Source: Niabella sp. (GTDB lineage Bacteria > Bacteroidota > Bacteroidia > Chitinophagales > Chitinophagaceae). Taken from it: a DNA stretch of 64,000 nt. The DNA lies in assembly GCF_030150205.1 (NCBI RefSeq), contig NZ_JASLGT010000025.1:29379-93378 (forward strand), written 5' to 3'. The stretch's first letter is position 1, and each line of letters begins with the position of its first letter. A model generated the notes under the pieces. The model did not search any database and was not told the DNA's origin. It saw only the letters and a program-made list of their open reading frames with translations. Shown one piece after another: positions 1-8,268 of this stretch. Both the position numbers and the translations under genes were made by a program.

Positions 1-116
1 GGAGACTCGAAATTTTTCAGGCAGAGAAAACAATTCGCGCCTATGGTTGCTGAATGATAAAGGCTAAAGACTTGTTCAGCATCGGAGAAAAGATCTTCAA
101 ATATAACCGGGGTTTC

Positions 117-158
117 ATTTTCACATTTTCACATTCTCACATTCTCAAATTTTCAAAT
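117..158. repeat. Dispersed repeat module A (CACATTYTCA type)
   Basis: The stretch is built from repeats of TTTTCACATT and CACATTCTCA ending in AAATTTTCAAAT. A reverse-complement relative lies at 18440-18478 (ATTTGAAAATTTGAAAATAT and onward). The two copies sit in unrelated intergenic regions, which supports a dispersed family rather than a local tandem repeat. Function unknown. Confidence 0.65.
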
Positions 159-236
159 CCCCTACCATTTCTGGTTCAAGATTTAACCTTAGCCCCATTC
201 AACATCAGATGCCAGATCGCCGATCCCAAACGTAAT

Positions 237-304
237 CAACTGATCACTGAAAACTGATCACTGAAAGCTGATCACTGAAAGCTGATTACTAAAAGCTGAA
301 AGCT
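237..304. repeat. Dispersed repeat module B (ACTGATNACTGA type)
   Basis: Four imperfect copies of CTGATCACTGAAAG lie in tandem with a period near 15 bases, ending in AAAGCTGAAAGCT. Related arrays occur at 2117-2178 and, reverse-complemented, at 18538-18574. It ends about 50 bases before the ggt start codon, so it may lie in the ggt leader or promoter region. Confidence 0.7.
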
Positions 305-353
305 ACCCACGTAAACCAGAAAGTTTTTTTACCTTTCGCTAAATTTTATATTC

Positions 354-2081
354 ATGCGTCACCTCCTTGTTACAGGAACCCTGATCTTGTCCGCTGTCTG
401 CACGGCCGCCCAAAAAGCCGGCAAGCAGCCTGTCCCTGCCTCCGGTATCGATGCCTATCATTATACCATTACCAAAAGCAGTAATACCGCCAATGGAGCC
501 GTTGTATCGGCACACCCGCTGGCCAGCCTTGCAGGGTTGGAAATGTTGAAAAAAGGCGGCAACGCCGTAGATGCTGCCATTGCCACCCAATGGGCATTGG
601 CCGTTGTTTACCCGGGTGCCGGCAATATCGGCGGCGGTGGGTTTATGGTAGCACGATTAGCCAATAATGAAAAAATAGCACTGGATTACCGGGAGATGGC
701 GCCTGCCAAAGCGCACCGTGATATGTACCTGGATGATAAAGGCGATGCGGTTGCCGAAAAAAGTTTAAACGGTCATCTTTCGGCTGGCGTGCCGGGAACG
801 GTAGCCGGTTTATATGCGGCCCACCGGTATGCCCGCCTGCCTATGGAAGTACTGATACAGCCAGCGATTGATTTTGCAGAACATGGTTTTGCAATCACCG
901 CAGCGGAGGCGCATGGATTAAATGCAAGCAGGGAAGATTTTCAAAACCTCTGCACCCGGCCCACGGCTTTTGTAAAAAAAGATCCCTGGCAAAAGGGCGA
1001 TACCCTGGTTCAGAAAGAACTGGCGGCCACCTTAAAACGGATTCAGAAAAACGGGCAACGGGGGTTTTATGAGGGAGAAACGGCCCGCCTGATTGTGGAA
1101 GAAATGCAACGCGGCCGCGGTATCATTGGGCTGGATGATCTCAAAGCCTACCAGGCAAAGCTGCGCACCCCGCTCAGCTTTACCTATAGAGGCTATGATA
1201 TTGTAGGCATGCCCATGCCCAGCAGCGGCGGACTGTTGCTAAACCAGATGCTGAAAATGATTGAGCCTTACAATATTGGTGCGATGGGTTTTTCATCACC
1301 GGCAGCCGTACAATTGATGACGGAAGCCGAACGCCGGGCTTATGCCGACCGTGCCCGTTATATGGGTGATGCCGATTTTGTGCAGGTGCCCGTTGCAGCA
1401 CTTACCAGCGACGCCTACCTCAAAAACAGGATGAAGGATTATAACCCGCAAAAGGCCGGCAACAGCAAACAAACCGGAAGAGGCATTGTTCCCGGTTATG
1501 AAAGTGAAGAAACCACCCACCTGAGCGTACTTGATAAAGAAGGCAATGCCGTAGCAGTAACAACTACGCTTAACAACGGCTATGGAAGCAGAACCGTTGT
1601 AGGCGGTGCCGGTTTTCTTTTAAACGATGAAATGGATGATTTTAGTGCCAAGCCCGGTTCACCCAATCTGTTTGGTGCCGTAGGCGGAAAAGCCAATGCC
1701 ATTGCACCCGGCAAACGCATGCTGAGCTCAATGGCGCCTACCCTGGTATTAAAAAACGGACAACCTTACCTGGTGGTGGGTACACCCGGCGGCACCACCA
1801 TTCCTACTTCGGTATTTCAAACGATCGTAGATATCATCGATTTTAATATGAGCACCGATGATGCTGTAAACAAACCAAAGTTTCATCACCAGTGGCTGCC
1901 CGACCGCATCGATATCGAAAGCGGTTTTCCGGAAAGCACAGCCGCTGCATTAAAAAAAATGGGTTACCAGCTATACGATCGTAAACAAATCGGCCGCACA
2001 GAGGTTATAAAAGTACAGCCAGGCGGAAAACTGGAGGCCGTGGCAGATCACCGGGGCGACGATTCAGCCGCGGGGTTTTAG
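354..2081 (+). CDS. ggt: Gamma-glutamyltransferase (gamma-glutamyl peptidase)
   Basis: Secreted N-terminal nucleophile hydrolase that removes gamma-glutamyl groups from glutathione and similar compounds and transfers them to water or amino acids. The 575-residue length is normal for the family. A signal peptide covers about residues 1-19 (cleavage near TAAQ), so the enzyme should be periplasmic. The self-cleavage site is E386/T387, and T387 (in ETTHLSV) would become the N-terminal nucleophile of the small subunit. The family signatures GNAVAVTTTLN, MDDFSAKPG and TPGGTTIPTSV follow. The proenzyme appears intact. It is first in a same-strand run but has its own 100-base repeat-filled gap on the 3' side, so it is probably a single transcript. 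Confidence 0.95.
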   Translation: MRHLLVTGTLILSAVCTAAQKAGKQPVPASGIDAYHYTITKSSNTANGAVVSAHPLASLAGLEMLKKGGNAVDAAIATQWALAVVYPGAGNIGGGGFMVARLANNEKIALDYREMAPAKAHRDMYLDDKGDAVAEKSLNGHLSAGVPGTVAGLYAAHRYARLPMEVLIQPAIDFAEHGFAITAAEAHGLNASREDFQNLCTRPTAFVKKDPWQKGDTLVQKELAATLKRIQKNGQRGFYEGETARLIVEEMQRGRGIIGLDDLKAYQAKLRTPLSFTYRGYDIVGMPMPSSGGLLLNQMLKMIEPYNIGAMGFSSPAAVQLMTEAERRAYADRARYMGDADFVQVPVAALTSDAYLKNRMKDYNPQKAGNSKQTGRGIVPGYESEETTHLSVLDKEGNAVAVTTTLNNGYGSRTVVGGAGFLLNDEMDDFSAKPGSPNLFGAVGGKANAIAPGKRMLSSMAPTLVLKNGQPYLVVGTPGGTTIPTSVFQTIVDIIDFNMSTDDAVNKPKFHHQWLPDRIDIESGFPESTAAALKKMGYQLYDRKQIGRTEVIKVQPGGKLEAVADHRGDDSAAGF

Positions 2082-2116
2082 CGTGTTCCAGGTTTCAATA
2101 CAATATTCTGAATCTA

Positions 2117-2178
2117 AAAACTGATAACTGATGACTGATAACTGATGACTGATAACTGATGACTGATAACTAAAAACT
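2117..2178. repeat. Dispersed repeat module B, second array
   Basis: AACTGATGACTGAT units alternate with ACTGATAACTGATGACTG units for about four periods, ending in AACTAAAAACTCAAAAC directly before the next start codon at 2186. It is the same family as 237-304 with a slightly different unit. Because the array abuts the start codon it must be part of the leader of the DinB-like gene or of its promoter. Confidence 0.7.
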
Positions 2179-2185
2179 CAAAACA

Positions 2186-2713
2186 ATGAACGAAACCCTT
2201 TTTATTCAAAGCGCCATTCAGCAATTTAAAGATTATAAAGCGCTTGCTGAAAAGACATTTGCCCAATTAAAGGATGCCGACTTTCATTTTCAGCCGGATG
2301 GGGCGAACAATAATCTTGCGGTAAATATCACGCATATGCACGGCAATATGCTCAGCCGCTGGACCAATTTCCTTACTGAAGACGGCGAAAAGGACTGGCG
2401 CAAAAGAGACGAAGAATTTGAGGAGCAGTCATTTGACCGCACACAGCTAATGGCACTTTGGGAGGAAGGATGGCAATGTCTGCTTAACGCATTGGAATCG
2501 TTAAAACCGGAAGACCTTGAGCGCACCATTACCATCCGCACCAAACCCTTAACCGTAATAGAGGCCATCCATCGTCAACTGACGCATTATTCCTACCATG
2601 TGGGGCAGATCGTTTTTATCGGCAAGCATATCCGGAACGATGAATGGCAAAGCCTTTCCATCAATAAAGGCGATTCAAAAGCATTTAACGAACAGTTAAA
2701 ATCCCAACGATAA
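2186..2713 (+). CDS. DinB-like protein, DUF1572 type
   Basis: A 175-residue cytoplasmic protein resembling the DUF1572 branch of the DinB/YfiT four-helix-bundle superfamily. Members use three His residues to hold a metal ion and some are thiol-dependent transferases. Candidate ligands are the His residues in NITHMHGN (about 47-52) and in HRQLTHYSYHVGQ (about 134-142), in the order and spacing expected for the fold. The C-terminal WQSLSINKGDS motif is typical of this branch. The next gene follows after three bases, so the two are probably co-transcribed. The substrate cannot be told from sequence. Confidence 0.8.
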   Translation: MNETLFIQSAIQQFKDYKALAEKTFAQLKDADFHFQPDGANNNLAVNITHMHGNMLSRWTNFLTEDGEKDWRKRDEEFEEQSFDRTQLMALWEEGWQCLLNALESLKPEDLERTITIRTKPLTVIEAIHRQLTHYSYHVGQIVFIGKHIRNDEWQSLSINKGDSKAFNEQLKSQR

Positions 2714-2716
2714 TTT

Positions 2717-3199
2717 ATGGCAGAAGATCTTACCATACATACCGGATCAAAAGAAGAACAATACAGCGCACTACTTCCGCAGATCGGAGCCCTCATCGAA
2801 AACGAACCCGACCTGATCGCCAACCTTTCCAATATTGCAGCGGCGTTGAAAGAACAGTTTCACTGGTGGTGGGTGGGCTTCTACCTGGTTAAAAATGATG
2901 AATTGGTGCTGGGGCCATTTCAGGGGCCGGTGGCCTGTACCCGTATCCGGAAAGGACGTGGTGTTTGCGGTGCTGCCTGGGAACAGGCCGCTACCATTCT
3001 TGTTCCGGACGTGGAGCAATTCCCCGGCCATATCGCCTGCAGCAGCTTCTCAAAATCGGAAATCGTTGTTCCCATTATACGTAATGGCCAGGTGTTGGGC
3101 GTGCTGGATGTAGATAGTGAGCTATATGATCATTTTGATATAGTGGATCAGCAATACCTGGAAACACTGGTCGATCGTATTTCTTTTTCCTCCATTTAA
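2717..3199 (+). CDS. msrC: Free methionine-R-sulfoxide reductase (GAF domain)
   Basis: Single GAF-domain protein of 160 residues that reduces free L-methionine-R-sulfoxide in the cytoplasm. The three family cysteines are present at C74 (VACTRI), C84 (GVCGAAW) and C108 (IACSS). Their spacing of 10 and 24 residues matches that of the E. coli enzyme. The WWVGFYLV segment and the DVDSELYDHFD tail are also characteristic. It lies between the DinB-like gene (3 bases before) and acylphosphatase (9 bases after), suggesting a three-gene operon of small housekeeping or repair enzymes. Confidence 0.93.
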   Translation: MAEDLTIHTGSKEEQYSALLPQIGALIENEPDLIANLSNIAAALKEQFHWWWVGFYLVKNDELVLGPFQGPVACTRIRKGRGVCGAAWEQAATILVPDVEQFPGHIACSSFSKSEIVVPIIRNGQVLGVLDVDSELYDHFDIVDQQYLETLVDRISFSSI

Positions 3200-3208
3200 A
3201 AACGGTAT

Positions 3209-3481
3209 ATGAGCACAAAAAAAATTGTGGTAACCGGCGCCGTGCAGGGCGTCTTTTTCCGGAAAACGGCAAAACAACAGGCAGATGTAATGGGGATCCT
3301 GGGCTCGGTGCAAAACCAGCCGGATGGCAGTGTACTCATTTACGCATACGGCGATGAGGAGCCCCTGCAGCGTTTTATCAACTGGTGCAAGGAGGGCCCG
3401 GCCGGTGCCAAAGTGGAAAACGTAACAGTAACCGATGTTCCCGAAACAACCGAATACCGGTGGTTCGAGATCCTGGGCTAG
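3209..3481 (+). CDS. acyP: Acylphosphatase
   Basis: Small alpha/beta ferredoxin-fold enzyme (90 residues) that hydrolyses acyl phosphates. The phosphate-binding loop GAVQGVFFR ends in the catalytic R18, and N36 (in SVQNQPDGS) is the second catalytic residue. Their spacing of 18 residues is standard. The family tail, with a Tyr-Arg-Trp-Phe-type end (YRWFEIL), is intact. It starts 9 bases after msrC and is followed by a small hairpin with a T run. A degenerate relative begins about 660 bases downstream. Confidence 0.93.
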   Translation: MSTKKIVVTGAVQGVFFRKTAKQQADVMGILGSVQNQPDGSVLIYAYGDEEPLQRFINWCKEGPAGAKVENVTVTDVPETTEYRWFEILG

Positions 3482-4145
3482 CACATTCAGACGAATACGG
3501 GAATAATCGATGTCACTCCTTCGGAGTTTTAAACAAACGCCTATTTGAACAAGCTATGAATTCTTTCATCCCTTCGGGATTAAGAAAGTAAAAAACATTC
3601 AGGCTCTTTTTTGTTTTCGATATTTAAAGCTCCAACATCTGTGACCATATATACCATCTTAAATTCCAGTCATTCATTGGAGACCCCGTACTTTGTAATT
3701 TTTTATCCCCTCTTCAAATAAAAGCTTTGATCTTAAGCACCCAAAATCTGCGCATCCGTGGCCACTATTTATCGCCTTAATTGCGATCAACACTTTTTTA
3801 TCGCTGCTGATTCCCAGCACTCCGTTGCGATCCACAATTTGTGAAATTTGCAAACCTTTTCAAGACCGGATTGCTTGTAATCCCTGCAAACTTATCATAC
3901 CACTTGCAATAAAAACATGTAGCAATAATGTTTCATAAGTTATCCAAATAAACGTTTAAGCCATTTTTTTTGCTTTTTGATGTTAAAAGCACTCAAATCT
4001 GTGCATCTGTGCCTCCTATTTGCCTATCTTTGATCAGGCCTCTTCCCAATGTACGCCCTTGCACAGCAGACGACGCCGTTATTCAGCATTTTTATTTCAC
4101 AAAGGCCCGGGCCGCAGAAATATTGAAAACATCAAAATACATCCA
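3482..4145. other. Intergenic region between the two acylphosphatase-like genes
   Basis: No supported gene in 660 bases. It contains two similar small hairpins, ACTCC-TTC-GGAGT (3515-3527) and ATCCC-TTC-GGGAT (3568-3580). It also carries three scattered variants of AATCTGTGCATCTGTG (near 3633, 3745 and 3992), another dispersed motif common in such intergenic DNA. The open frame covering 4020-4145 upstream of the next ATG has no family resemblance and is taken as leader. Confidence 0.55.
3515..3530 (+). terminator. Possible intrinsic terminator after acyP
   Basis: A 5-bp stem ACTCC/GGAGT with a three-base loop is followed directly by TTTT. It lies 34 bases after the acyP stop codon. The stem is short, so termination is plausible rather than certain. 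A second hairpin, with a variant core, lies at 3568-3580. Confidence 0.45.
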
Positions 4146-4412
4146 ATGATCACAAAGGAAGTTACCATCCGGAACAACAGTATCGGCACTATTTTGCCGG
4201 CCGCCCTTCAATTGAAAGCAGAAGCGCTGCATATTACGGGTACCATGAAGACCGATAAGTTCCATACGATCACCCTTATAGCCTCCGGCCCCAAAAAGAA
4301 CCTGGAGCAATATATCGCCTGGTGTGAAACCGCCGCTATGGAACACGGAGCAACGCTCACCCTGATCCGTGACCGGGCCTTTAAAGCCTTCTATAATTTT
4401 TCCAGGATCTGA
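4146..4412 (+). CDS. Acylphosphatase-fold protein lacking catalytic residues
   Basis: An 88-residue protein that aligns without gaps to acyP (3209-3481) over its whole length. Shared positions include G14, A21, I30, G32, A43, G45, L50, I54 and the WC pair at 56-57 (YIAWCE versus FINWCK). The catalytic Arg18 is Pro18 here and the catalytic Asn36 is Thr36, so acyl phosphate hydrolysis is not expected. The reading frame is open and hydrophobic core positions are kept, which argues against a random pseudogene. The start at 4146 was chosen because homology begins there; the frame extends upstream without homology. It may be a binding protein that kept the fold, or a decaying duplicate. Confidence 0.65.
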   Translation: MITKEVTIRNNSIGTILPAALQLKAEALHITGTMKTDKFHTITLIASGPKKNLEQYIAWCETAAMEHGATLTLIRDRAFKAFYNFSRI

Positions 4413-4547
4413 TATTTGCCGGATATATGCAGACAGGACCTTCCATTGACCGTACCAACCGGGTCCTTTGAAAAAAAATCGGGCAGGTGCTTTACTTCTC
4501 ATCGATATTGTGTAAGTTGCTTCTTATTTAATCAACTTTTCTTATAC

Positions 4548-5291
4548 ATGAAAAAGCAACTCTATGTAGCGATTGCGGTGTTGTATGCCGGCAATTCCCT
4601 GTATGCGCAAAATGGCGATCCCAAGATCACCGAAGTATGGAATCCGGAGCCCAGGATCGTAACCCCCGGTTCTACAAGCGCAGATGCTCCATCCGACGCC
4701 ATTGTATTATTTGACGGATCCGGTCTTTCAAGCTGGGAGCGGGCTGATGGAAAAGGACCTGCAAGCTGGAAACTGGACAATAAAATCATGACGGTTGCAA
4801 AAGGTTCCGGCGCCATACGCACCAAACAAAGCTTTGGTGATTGTCAGCTGCACATTGAATGGCGCTCCCCGGCAGAAGTAAAAGGCGACGGCCAGGGAAG
4901 AGGAAACAGTGGCATCTTCTTAATGAGCAATTACGAGCTGCAGGTACTGGATGGTTATAAAAACCGCACGTACAGCAACGGCCAGGCCGGCAGTATTTAT
5001 AAACAATTGATCCCGCTGGCTAATGCATGCCGCAAACCCGGAGAATGGCAGACCTACGATATCATTTTTACCGCACCCCGTTTTAACAAAGACAGCACTC
5101 TGAAATCGCAGGGAAGGATCACCGTTATACACAATGGTGTGCTGGTACAAAATAACGCTGCCATCCTGGGTGCAACCCAGTATATCGGCATTCCCCAAAA
5201 CACCTTCCATAAAGAGAAAGAGCCCATCATCCTTCAGGATCATGGCGACCCGGTAAGCTTCCGGAACATCTGGATCCGGGAACTGGAATAA
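4548..5291 (+). CDS. Secreted DUF1080 protein (3-keto-disaccharide hydrolase-like)
   Basis: A 247-residue exported protein with a concanavalin-like DUF1080 domain, a family that includes 3-keto-disaccharide hydrolases. The start at 4548 gives a good signal peptide (MKKQLYVAIAVLYAG, cleavage near YAQ); an upstream in-frame ATG at 4416 would bury it. Family features are FDGSGLSSWE, the central ELQVLDGY stretch, GSIYKQ, WQTYDIIF and the C-terminal PVSFRNIWIRELE. Sugar substrate is unknown. It stands alone on the + strand before the tRNA gene. Confidence 0.88.
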   Translation: MKKQLYVAIAVLYAGNSLYAQNGDPKITEVWNPEPRIVTPGSTSADAPSDAIVLFDGSGLSSWERADGKGPASWKLDNKIMTVAKGSGAIRTKQSFGDCQLHIEWRSPAEVKGDGQGRGNSGIFLMSNYELQVLDGYKNRTYSNGQAGSIYKQLIPLANACRKPGEWQTYDIIFTAPRFNKDSTLKSQGRITVIHNGVLVQNNAAILGATQYIGIPQNTFHKEKEPIILQDHGDPVSFRNIWIRELE

Positions 5292-5393
5292 AAGGATCCG
5301 GCAACTATCATTTTGAACTTAGCCGGACGCTCATGTAGTATGAGCCCGGTTATGTTTTTATGGAGAACTTCGGTATCTTTATATGTATGTAAA

Positions 5394-5466
5394 GCGGAAG
5401 TAGCTCACGTGGTAGAGCGACAGCTTCCCAAGCTGTAGGTAGCGGGTTCGAGTCCCGTCTTCCGCT
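5394..5466 (+). tRNA. tRNA-Gly (CCC anticodon)
   Basis: A 73-base cloverleaf. The acceptor stem pairs GCGGAAG (5394-5400) with CTTCCGC (5459-5465). The anticodon stem ACAGC/GCTGT encloses the loop TTCCCAA, giving anticodon CCC. The T arm is GCGGG-TTCGAGT-CCCGT. The 3' CCA is not encoded (CTGA follows), so CCA must be added after transcription. It reads GGG glycine codons. Confidence 0.95.
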
Positions 5467-6001
5467 CTGAACGGAGCCGTTCTTAATGCACATTACGTCA
5501 CCTCTCAATAACATATATCGGCCAAAACACCTTTCAAAATACAGATACGGGGGTAACATTCCTTCCATCCCGTTGATATTAAGAAAACCAACAGATTTAA
5601 GATCAAAAAACATTCTCCGCCCCGTGAAGGGTCATTGTACCGGACCAGGTTGTTCCTGCTTAAGGAAAAACGGGCTTCACGAATGCCCCGCAAATGTAAC
5701 GTGTCCGGTATCAGTTGCCATACATAAAGGGAGGAGCAGGAAGAAGGCGACCGCGTGGTTGATACGTTCTGCCTTCTTCCTTTTTAAAACAGCCTATGTT
5801 TGTGGGTCTTGATTTTTGTTATTTGTTATTTCGGGCCGGAGTTAAATTGGAATACTCCGGAAAAGCTTCATGCTGCTGAAACACCGTTTACAAATTTCAT
5901 TTTTCCTGTCACTTTTCCGCATCATTACCGCATGAATGCACTATTGCTGCAATCATTTTATTTTCACGATTATGGTTACTGATTATTTTCGCATTCGCAA
6001 A
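5467..6001. other. Structured non-coding region between tRNA-Gly and the TonB receptor
   Basis: There is no supported protein gene. Two open frames here (+ at 5486-5812, - at 5505-5693) have no family resemblance. Several inverted pairs suggest RNA structure: TACCGGAC (about 5638) with GTCCGGTA (about 5703), and CGTGAAG (about 5624) with CTTCACG (about 5682). A strong terminator follows at 5739-5785. On the minus strand a TACATTTG box sits just upstream of CGTGAAG...CTTCACG and a TTTTTT run. Either strand could encode a small RNA. Confidence 0.4.
5739..5785 (+). terminator. Strong intrinsic terminator
   Basis: A perfect 10-bp stem GGAAGAAGGC (5739-5748) / GCCTTCTTCC (5771-5780) with a 22-base loop is followed by TTTTT. 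It lies 270 bases after the tRNA and more than 200 bases before the TonB receptor gene. It therefore ends a transcript that reads through the non-coding region, either the tRNA precursor or an unannotated small RNA. Confidence 0.75.
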
Positions 6002-8263
6002 ATGTGGCGCATGTATCAATATCTCCTGACCGCTCTCCTGTTGGTTACATCGGTTTGTTATTCCCAGTCGAAAAATATTACGGGTACGCTTAAAGACAGC
6101 AGCACTCACCATACCATCGCCGGGGCCACCATTGTACGGAAACCCGCCGGGCTTTCCGATATTTCCGATGCCGGTGGAAAATTCAGCTTCCGGGTATCCG
6201 GCGGCAGTGACACGCTACACATATCCGCACTCGGTTTTCAGCCCAGGGCCATCCCCTTAAGCAGCATCCGCAACGGACAAACCATTTTTTTACAGCCCCA
6301 GGCCGTACAGCTGGCCGACGTGGTCATTACCAGTAATACCACCAACCCCTATAAAGCCATCAGTGAAACCGATATCCGTCTGCGCGGCGTGTCCAATTCT
6401 CAGGAAGTATTGCGCATCGTACCCGGCCTGTTCATTGGGCAACACCAGGGCGGTGGCAAAGCAGAACAGATTTTTTTACGGGGCTTCGATAACGATCACG
6501 GTACAGATATCCGCCTCAGCATGGATGGGCTGCCGGTGAATATGGTATCCCATGCGCATGGCCAGGGCTATGCCGACAGTCATTTTATCATCCCCGAAAC
6601 CATCGCTTCCACCACCTATAAAAAAGGCATGTATGATGCAGAAAAAGGGGATCTGGCCGTTACAGGGTTTGTGGATTTTCATACGGCCGATCATATCGAT
6701 AACCTGGTGAAGCTGGAAGCCGGTCAGTACAATACCTACCGGACCCTCGCCATTGTAAACCTGTTGGGGCCACAACAACAGCAAAAAGATCAAACCTGGT
6801 ACGCCGCCGGGGAATACCGGTACAGCAACAGCTATTTCGACCATCCGCAGTATTTTCAACGGGCCAATTTTTTTACCAAATACAATAGAAAATTAAACGG
6901 CCGCAATGTGCTTTCGTTTTCCGCTTCTTCTATGTACAGTACCTGGAATGCTTCCGGTCAAATACCTGAAAATGCCGTAAACAGCGGGCTGATCGGGTTC
7001 TATGGAGCATTAGACCCAAAAGAGGGCGGCATTACTTCCAGAACCAATATCAACGCACAGCTAACCACCACGCTAAAAAACCATGATCTTATAAAAAACC
7101 AGGTCTATTACACCTATTATGACTTTGACCTGCATACCAATTTTACGTTTTTCCTGGAAGACAGTGTGAACGGAGATGAAATACGGCAGCGCGAAAAACG
7201 CAACTTGGTGGGTTATAACGGCAGCTATCTGCACCAGGGATACTGGGGAAATACCCGGCTTACTACTGATGCCGGCCTGAATCTCCGCTTTGATCAAACA
7301 TACAACTCCGCACTCCTGCATACGATGGATCGCTATACCCTGTTGAATCCCGTAAAACTGGGCGATATCGGTGAAACAGCAGCAGGGATCTATGCAAATG
7401 AAACCGTTCACTTTAACAACCGTTTTACCTTAAATGCCGGTTTACGGTTTGATCAGTTATATTACCGGTACAACAATAAACTGGCAGAGGATTCCGCCTT
7501 TAACGGAGCCGGCATATACCGGGCACGGAATTATACCATCAGCCCTAAACTGAATTTTTATTACCAGGCAGCGCCTCATCTTCAGTTTTACTTATTTACC
7601 GGCAAAGGCTTCCACTCTAATGACGCCCGTGTAGTGGTAGCGCAGCAGGGTGCGGAAACACTTCCCGCGGCTTATGGCACCGACCTGGGTACGGTATTTA
7701 AACCAGCTAAAAATCTTCTAATAAATGCAGCAGCCTGGTACAGCTATTTACAAAAAGAATTCGTTTACGGGGGTGATGGCGGTACCGTGGAATTTAGCGG
7801 GCGCACCCGGCGTATCGGCTTCGATCTTTCGGCGCGGTATCAGCCGGTGCAAAGCATTTATATGGACGCCGATCTGAATTATGCAAACGGACGTTCTTTG
7901 GATGATCCGGCCGGGCAACGCTATATTCCCCTGGCGCCGGCTTGGAGCAGTACCGGCGGTATTACCGGGATCTTCAAAAACGGTATCAATGGAAGCCTGA
8001 GATACCGGTGGCTGGGAAACCGGCCTGCAAATGCCGACTATTCCCTTACCGCAACCGGCTATTTCGTCAACGATCTTGTGTTGAACTACACCCGAAAAAA
8101 GTATGAAACCGGCCTAACCATCAACAATCTTTTCAACGTAAAATGGAAAGAAACCCAGTTTGAAACCATTACCCGTTTAAAAAATGAAGCTCCTGTAGAT
8201 GGTATTGCCTTTACGCCCGGTACCAAATTCGCTGTCCTGCTGCATTTCAGCTATTTCTTTTAA
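6002..8263 (+). CDS. TonB-dependent outer-membrane receptor, first gene of the urease island
   Basis: A 753-residue receptor for active uptake across the outer membrane. From the start at 6002 (an alternative ATG is at 6011) there is a signal peptide ending at CYSQ. A carboxypeptidase-regulatory-like domain follows (about residues 26-105), then a plug domain (LRGVSNSQEVLRIVPGLFI, RGFDNDH), then a beta-barrel ending in the aromatic tail LLHFSYFF. The plug contains SHAHGQGYADSH, with three His residues that could touch a metal complex. No SusD partner is present. Position just before ureABC suggests import of nickel or a nickel chelate. This is inference from context. Confidence 0.85.
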   Translation: MWRMYQYLLTALLLVTSVCYSQSKNITGTLKDSSTHHTIAGATIVRKPAGLSDISDAGGKFSFRVSGGSDTLHISALGFQPRAIPLSSIRNGQTIFLQPQAVQLADVVITSNTTNPYKAISETDIRLRGVSNSQEVLRIVPGLFIGQHQGGGKAEQIFLRGFDNDHGTDIRLSMDGLPVNMVSHAHGQGYADSHFIIPETIASTTYKKGMYDAEKGDLAVTGFVDFHTADHIDNLVKLEAGQYNTYRTLAIVNLLGPQQQQKDQTWYAAGEYRYSNSYFDHPQYFQRANFFTKYNRKLNGRNVLSFSASSMYSTWNASGQIPENAVNSGLIGFYGALDPKEGGITSRTNINAQLTTTLKNHDLIKNQVYYTYYDFDLHTNFTFFLEDSVNGDEIRQREKRNLVGYNGSYLHQGYWGNTRLTTDAGLNLRFDQTYNSALLHTMDRYTLLNPVKLGDIGETAAGIYANETVHFNNRFTLNAGLRFDQLYYRYNNKLAEDSAFNGAGIYRARNYTISPKLNFYYQAAPHLQFYLFTGKGFHSNDARVVVAQQGAETLPAAYGTDLGTVFKPAKNLLINAAAWYSYLQKEFVYGGDGGTVEFSGRTRRIGFDLSARYQPVQSIYMDADLNYANGRSLDDPAGQRYIPLAPAWSSTGGITGIFKNGINGSLRYRWLGNRPANADYSLTATGYFVNDLVLNYTRKKYETGLTINNLFNVKWKETQFETITRLKNEAPVDGIAFTPGTKFAVLLHFSYFF

Positions 8264-8268
8264 ACACT

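Larger units (their letters stand above)
1..353. other. Intergenic region upstream of ggt
   Basis: No convincing gene. A short open frame at 54-257 has low-complexity, repeat-derived sequence and no family resemblance. The region holds two repeat blocks (117-158 and 237-304, annotated separately) and, between them, the module TTCAACATCAGATGCC, which recurs on the opposite strand near 18.52 kb. The ggt promoter is probably in the last 50 bases, but no clear TAnnTTTG element is visible. Confidence 0.6.

Noticed and set aside
54..257. Open frame of 67 codons at the window start
   Set aside because: It runs through repeat modules A and B, has no family resemblance and no start-site support.
5505..5785. 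Known RNA types (SRP RNA, tmRNA, 6S, cobalamin riboswitch) in the structured region
   Set aside because: None of the diagnostic consensus stretches was found on either strand, so only an unnamed candidate RNA is reported.
5486..5812. 108-codon open frame after the tRNA
   Set aside because: It overlaps a strong terminator and RNA-like structure, and its translation resembles no known protein.
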